In this document: positions 59,043-64,000 of the stretch, piece after piece
How positions within the stretch are numbered: the stretch's first letter is position 1
Layout of the letters: each line of letters begins with the position of its first letter
NCBI GenBank assembly: GCA_021307315.1
Contig: JAJSPD010000007.1
Location: 310,001 to 374,000, forward strand
Length of the DNA stretch: 64,000 nt
Reading direction: 5' to 3'
DNA from: Bisporella sp. PMI_857
Lineage: Eukaryota > Ascomycota > Leotiomycetes > Helotiales > Helotiaceae
Notes under the pieces: model-generated
What the model was told of the DNA's origin: nothing
What the model saw: the letters and a program-made list of their open reading frames with translations, nothing else
Databases searched by the model: none
Translations under genes and position numbers: made by a program

Positions 59043-61425
59043 CTACCAGACGTCTTGATTCACTCTTCCATACTGAGACACCATCTTCTCCTGCCTTAAG
59101 CTTATCGCCTCCTCTGTTTTGAGTGGAGGCTCAAGTTCAACTCCAGTCACACCTGCCCAGCTATTTGCCCACCCGAGCACAGTCTCATACCATCTCAGAG
59201 AGTTCTCTCTTTTCAAGACAAGATGATTCTCGTCAGGAAAGTTCAGGAATCGCGCTGGAATCCCCTTCATACGGCACACATTGAATACTGCTAATCCCTC
59301 GGTGATAGGACAACGGAAGTCTTTGTCACTGTGGATGATCAACATTGGCGTTTTCCAGTTGTGCACGTACTTTGCTGGGCTGTACTTGTCCCAAGCCTCT
59401 GGCACATGGTCAGACTCCCACGGAGCGCCACCAAAATTGCCTGGAACCCACGAGGCAATATCAGAAGCTAGCATGCTGTACGGAGAAAAGACTCCATCGT
59501 GAGAGATTAGAGCTTTGAAGCGCCGGCCCAGTGGCTGCCCGGCGATCCAGTTAGCCATGTACCCGCCATAAGAGCCGCCAGCTAGGATGGCCCTGTCAAT
59601 GTCTACGAAGGCCAGGTTCTCTTCAACATACTGGAAGCACTTTCCTATATCATCATATGGGATACCGCCCCAGTTGCCCAGCATTGCGTCCATATAAGCC
59701 TGGCCAAAACTTGAGGAGCCCGTGCTGGAAAAACAATCGTCAGCGATGTCTGAAACATGGACAGGGAATACGAACGGGTTTGGCGCAACAACCACATAGC
59801 CTTGCTCTGCCCAAACTGCCGGATTCCATCGGGTTGACCAAGCATTCGACCAGTTTCCGGTTGGTCCACCATGAATGAGAAAAGTTACAGGATATTTTTT
59901 CTTGGGGTCAAAATCAGATGGTTTCCATAACCATGCGTGGACGTGATGATCATCAGCTTTGATGTTGATCTCTGAAAATTGGTTCTTCTTGAGACCAAGT
60001 TTCAAGTGGTTCATGGAGAACAGTGAAAATGAGGTAATATATCCTGACTTAGTATCCGTAAGGTAGAAGCTACCATCATCAACAAAGCTTGAAATGTTCA
60101 CAAAAAGCTTGCTCTCCATTGGATCTTTACTGAGTGGAAAGACAGCTTCGACCGAACTGATAGCATTGCCAGCGACGAGTTTTGGCACCACATCCACCGA
60201 GCGAATGCCTGGAGGCGAAGCCAGAGAACTGGATATTTTCCAGACTTTGGTACAAGCTCGGTCCTCAGCTTGAATGAATATCTCGCTTCCATCATTTGAC
60301 CATAAAAGCGAGCCTGGATTAATGTCCCATCGCTCACTTTTCGCTATGTCTGTTACAGCATGAAGCTGAATTAGCGCCTCAGGATCTCGTAAGGACCTGA
60401 CCACGAAGATTCGATTGGCATCAGTGTACTGCAATGCACTTTTGGTGGACAGAAATGCGGCTGATTGACCATTCGGTGAGAAGACCGGTGACGAAAAGTT
60501 ACCGTCAAAATTAGGAATGTCAATTTTCTTGAACCAAGTCGGCGGCTTAGCATAGTTTTCGACCCTCAAGTACCAAAGCCGGAGGACCATAGCTGTGTTG
60601 ATGTTATAGTCGGGATCATTAGCCAGGATCAATATTCCCTGGTCTGATAATTGGAAATCTTCTGGGGCATCACCTAGTTGAGGGACTAGCGGAAACAACA
60701 ATGCAGGTCGAGAGCGTTCCAGAGCATTTATAAGGCCACGTTTAGAAAGTTCATAATTGGATGTCGACTTGGCTCTTTCGAAGGTGGTGTACCATAGAGT
60801 GCTCATCTCTTTTTCAACGTACGTGTCCCAATATCTCACTAGGACGGAATCGTATTCTCTTGCTGAAGAGAAAGGCTTACGCTCTCTCTTTCCTGGAGGC
60901 TGAAGCAAGCCTTTATCATCCATGAGTGCTGAGAAAGCAATGGCTATGGTACCATCAGCCAATTCTCTAGTTTTGAATTTGATGATGCTGCTGTCAACTG
61001 TCCCAGCAAGATAGGCGCTATTGCACAATTAGATCCTTTCTCTTTATTGATTCTTTCCATGTGAGCACGTACTTCTTCTCGGGTCCAACTTTACCAATCC
61101 AAAATTCCGTTTTCCCTGCCTCTGTTGTTCGCAGCCAAATGATTTGATCTTTTACAAGCCATTGTGGCGAAACATTTTTTGCGTCATCAGAGAATAGCGT
61201 CACCGCCTCCGTCTCAAGTTCTATTACTTTGATCTCGTTTCTTTCGCTATGAGAGTCAAGTGAATATGTTGAGACTGTATAAAGTGCATACTTTCCATCT
61301 GAACTGGGTTTTGCTGCAGAACGACGAGGTGCTGTGATGAGCAACCTGCGCTTGATTAGCAAGATTTGAATCAATTGAGGGTATGCATACTCCGGAGTCA
61401 ATCTGATGTTTGATTTGATAGTCAT
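59043..61425 (-). CDS. S9-family serine peptidase, dipeptidyl-peptidase V-like
   Basis: Exons 61425-61391, 61345-61073, 61017-59776 and 59724-59043 give 743 aa. The start MTIKSNIRLTPE joins across a 45-nt intron to LLITAPRRSA, as in DPPV proteins. The N-terminal beta-propeller covers about 20-450 and the alpha/beta-hydrolase domain about 480-740. Catalytic residues are Ser in GGSYGGYMA, Asp in HSDKDFRCP and His in DENHLVL; the oxyanion segment is HGGPTGNW. Secreted fungal DPPVs have a signal peptide, but this one has none, so it may act in the cytoplasm. The introns at 61346-61390 and 59725-59775 are multiples of three without stops, so unspliced reading would add 15 and 17 residues. The second would interrupt NP-TGSSSFGQ next to the active site. 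Confidence 0.88.
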
Positions 61426-62424
61426 TTTGTGTCAGCTGAAATGGTTTCTATGACCCATCAAGTCTCATAGATTATGTCCAGCTTATATCGATGTGGGGCT
61501 AGACTTATTGTGGCTGCCTAGATGCACGTATTCATCCCCATGGGGCAGGTAATGTAGAATCCGTACTCTAATACGTAAGGTTGACCATCGTACACGATGA
61601 TCCTGAGTAGCCCGACAAGGATACTATTAGGACAAACTGCCATGTTCTTTGTGTATTCCAAAAATTATCATTTAAACCAGGTTGCTGGGCAAGTTCGTCG
61701 GATGGCACGGAATAGCTTCGAGCTTTCATTGCGCTACGACCCAATTCTTTCAGCTCTCCAAATGTAGATCTCAGCTACATTCTTCAATCGTGATCTTACG
61801 AGAACTGTCTATCGCATTTGACTTGATGTTATCATAGTCCTCTCGGTTCATGTAGCTCACGTGACTTTGGGAAGAGCGTTTCCATTCCCGAATTTGAGTT
61901 GAAGCATCTTGGGCAGGAAGAGATGCTTTGAATTACACGAGATTTCCAAAGGGGTGTGCGTACATGTAACTTGTCAAATTGAAGGGCACTATTCCTGCTT
62001 TTGAACTTGGTCTCTGACACAACTGGCATGAGCCCAGTCAGTCATCCTCTCCGAAGCTGACAACATTTCTTTCCATCTACATCTAGAAAGTATTGCATCA
62101 ACTAAATACTGGTGCTGCATAACAACGCGATGGTTCGAGGTTTCTGCAATTGCTGACAACTTGTGAGCTGACAAATCGCCATTATTAAGCAATCTATACT
62201 GGCCAAATGCTACTGCGTTGTGTGCTGCATGTAATCGCGCTTAAATCCGAGAAACATCATTGATGTCTTGAACGTCAAGATAACTCAGCAAAGCTATCAT
62301 AGTTATACTTACAAATTGAGTATAATTATTTCTCTCACAGCCACAATGCAATCGTTATTTTCTGTGCTTAAAGCACGAAAATTGACGAGTACACGCATCA
62401 GTCACTAGACGGGGCCAGACAGCA
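61426..62424. other. Divergent intergenic region
   Basis: About 1 kb between the S9 peptidase (minus) and the transcription-factor-like gene (plus). No motif-bearing open frame. It presumably carries both promoters. Confidence 0.4.
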
Positions 62425-64000
62425 ATGGCTAAAATATCGCCAAGAAACAAAGAGAAGCAACAATTTTCATTTAAAATCGTGTCTTTTGGAGACGGGGAAG
62501 AGAAGCAAGAATCAATTCCGCGGCGGCCCGCTCGAGAATTGCCATTTATAGTCAGCAATGCTCAGCAGCGATATCAAGACGCGAACACCAAGACCTATAT
62601 CAGAAAACATGTCATGCATGATCATGTTCAGAGAGGCAAGACAGATCTATCAAACTCTGTGACCAAAAAAATTATTCCTAGGCTAGAGATCCAGAATAGT
62701 AGGAAAGGCACTAGAGGGTTAAGTAAAGGTTCGCATGCGCACGGGGATCCAAAAGTACAAGAGATACCTCCCATCAATACATTCGTTGAAAGTTATGAGC
62801 ACGAGCTTTGGGACGATTTGGTGAATGGTGAGCTCGGGGAAGTGGAAGATGACATATTGTCACCCAATCCAAGAAGTATTCTTGGTGCGGGAAGAGTTGA
62901 CCCGTAAGTGTACACAAAAGTCCTATATCTGTTGGGAGCGAGACTAATATAAAATCCAGGTTCGGCACCTATCCCATACCAGCTACCAAATTATCTCATT
63001 TACTGCTTGATCACTGTAAGACGGCAACTGTTTCCTTCCTCGGCGTTGACTCACGTTAAGATGTAAGGCTAACATCGTTGATTAACGAAAGTCGTCTCGA
63101 TCGTAGCACCGGCCCTAATCCCCCTCCCGTTCTGCACCTCAGATGTCTTCAACCCCTTCAAGACGATATGGTGCCGCTACTCACTGGATGACGCTCTCAT
63201 GTTTCAAGGGATCCTGATAGTAGCATCCGCTCACCTCGAAGTCCTCACCCGTCAAGCAAGCACCCAAGAAACGCTATTCTACGAGTGCGAAATCGCCAGA
63301 ACCGTGAACGAAAGGCTTGGGACAGCAGATTTGGCCATGAGCGACAGCACAATCGTCAGCGTCACACTCTTGGCAGCAGCCGAAAGCCTTCGCGGCAACA
63401 CCGAAAAGCTTCTCATCCATGTCTCCGCCCTGGAAAAGCTGGTAGAGATGCGCGGCGGCATAACCACGCTCGGCTACAATGGCCTGTTACAGATGACTCT
63501 CAGCTGGGTGGATCTCACAACGAGCGCCATCGTCAGATCTCCTCCTCGATGGCCGCATATCAAATGTACAAACACGATATCCCGAGAGCTCTTCGCAGCC
63601 ATGCGATCCGCTCTCAGAGTTACGGCTCGCGATCCGGACGCAGAAGTGGCTTTCCTCGCACGGGGCGACTTTCCGACGATCTTCCAAAATCTTCGGATGC
63701 TGTCGGTGATGCTGGGGGCGGCAAGGGAGGTGAAAAGAGTGAGCTACAGCAGCGTATTCTACTTCTGCAGCATGAGATTCTATCTCGAGCATTGCCTGCT
63801 TAGCCTACCGGCCCCTAAGCCTTTCGAATGCGCGGATGGCACGGTAGCGGAGCTGTCCAAGCTTGCCTCCCTAATATATCTTCATCGGGTACTTAGAGAG
63901 TTTCAGCCCGAGGTGGGAGCTCTGGTCGCCCTTAAGAACCAGATTATGAGCCTCTGCGACCGAATGGAAAGTTTAGCCAGTCATTCCCAGAGAGAGGCCT
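62425..64000 (+). CDS. Fungal transcription-factor-like protein, partial (runs off window)
   Basis: Exons 62425-62903, 62960-63015 and 63092-beyond 64000 (introns of 56 and 76 nt); the last frame is open to the edge. The N-terminus MAKISPRNKEKQQFSFKIVS and the block IRKHVMHDHVQRGK resemble a family of fungal proteins with a QFxF...HVM start, distant from DNA-binding Zn2Cys6 factors. After the spliced join PFGTYPIPATKLSHLLLDHFV the helical region resembles the Fungal_trans_2-like domain (DDALMFQGILIVASAHLEVL, VSVTLLAAAESLRGNTEKLL, LEKLVEMRGGITTLG). No Zn2Cys6 cysteine cluster is visible. Without a DNA-binding domain it may be a co-regulator or an orphaned middle homology region. At least 480 residues lie in the window. 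The gene is GC-rich in its last exon. Confidence 0.7.

Noticed and set aside
63285..63803. 172-codon Arg/Ser-rich plus-strand frame
   Set aside because: Off-frame shadow of the transcription-factor-like third exon, whose true frame is open to the window end.
1..64000. CRISPR arrays, prophage, bacterial operons, rRNA genes
   Set aside because: None seen; intron-rich genes show this is a nuclear fungal sequence.

Overview
The window is nuclear DNA of a filamentous ascomycete (Pezizomycotina, most likely a leotiomycete). Signs of this are many very short introns (mostly 44-110 nt, GT-AG with one GC-AG), gene families found mainly in this group (DUF7053, CorA-like transporter-domain proteins, a transcription-factor-like regulator, DHA2 drug transporters), an RGG-type fungal Argonaute, and a poly(A)-binding protein typical of filamentous ascomycetes. 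No viral, bacterial or plasmid region was seen. Order and genus are inferred, not shown. Where a spliced model is given, exon lengths were checked to add up to an intact reading frame.

Layout. 1-10 kb is an accessory-like stretch. It holds a protein kinase with a large unrecognised N-terminal region (minus, 1344-4400), a CorA-like membrane protein (minus, 4832-about 7033), an 81-aa intron-split small protein (plus, 7159-7520) whose start lies only about 125 bp from the CorA-like gene, and a nuclear-looking SQ/TQ-rich protein (minus, 8615-9828). 10.7-19 kb holds an NDUFAF3-like mitochondrial protein, a sugar transporter with two micro-exons, a DUF7053 protein and a 14-helix DHA2 exporter. 21.2-24.5 kb is a complete Argonaute, followed by a small secreted four-cysteine protein. 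26.3-31.7 kb holds a universal-stress-protein-domain protein with a repeated RSMLD motif and mitochondrial ribosomal protein uS7m. 31.7-35.6 kb is gene-poor and rich in simple repeats. 35.6-38 kb has a nitronate monooxygenase and a small Cys-rich/acidic protein. 38.2-39.4 kb looks like a decaying membrane-protein gene. 39.9-47.2 kb carries two divergent housekeeping genes, PAB1 and the HECT ligase HUL5. 47.2-50.6 kb is gene-poor. 50.6-57.4 kb has a disordered conserved-looking protein, the EH-domain protein IRS4 and an M28 aminopeptidase. 57.4-59 kb is AT-rich with MITE-like inverted repeats. 59-61.4 kb encodes an S9 (DPPV-like) peptidase. A transcription-factor-like protein without a visible zinc cluster runs off the right edge.

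How genes may work together. Argonaute is the small-RNA effector of quelling-type silencing. PAB1, HUL5, RSM7 and NDUFAF3 are general housekeeping genes (mRNA, proteasome, mitochondrial translation, complex I). The transporters, peptidases and nitronate monooxygenase fit nutrient use and detoxification. The kinase/CorA-like/small-protein neighbourhood is the best candidate for an undescribed module. That is an inference from adjacency and architecture only.
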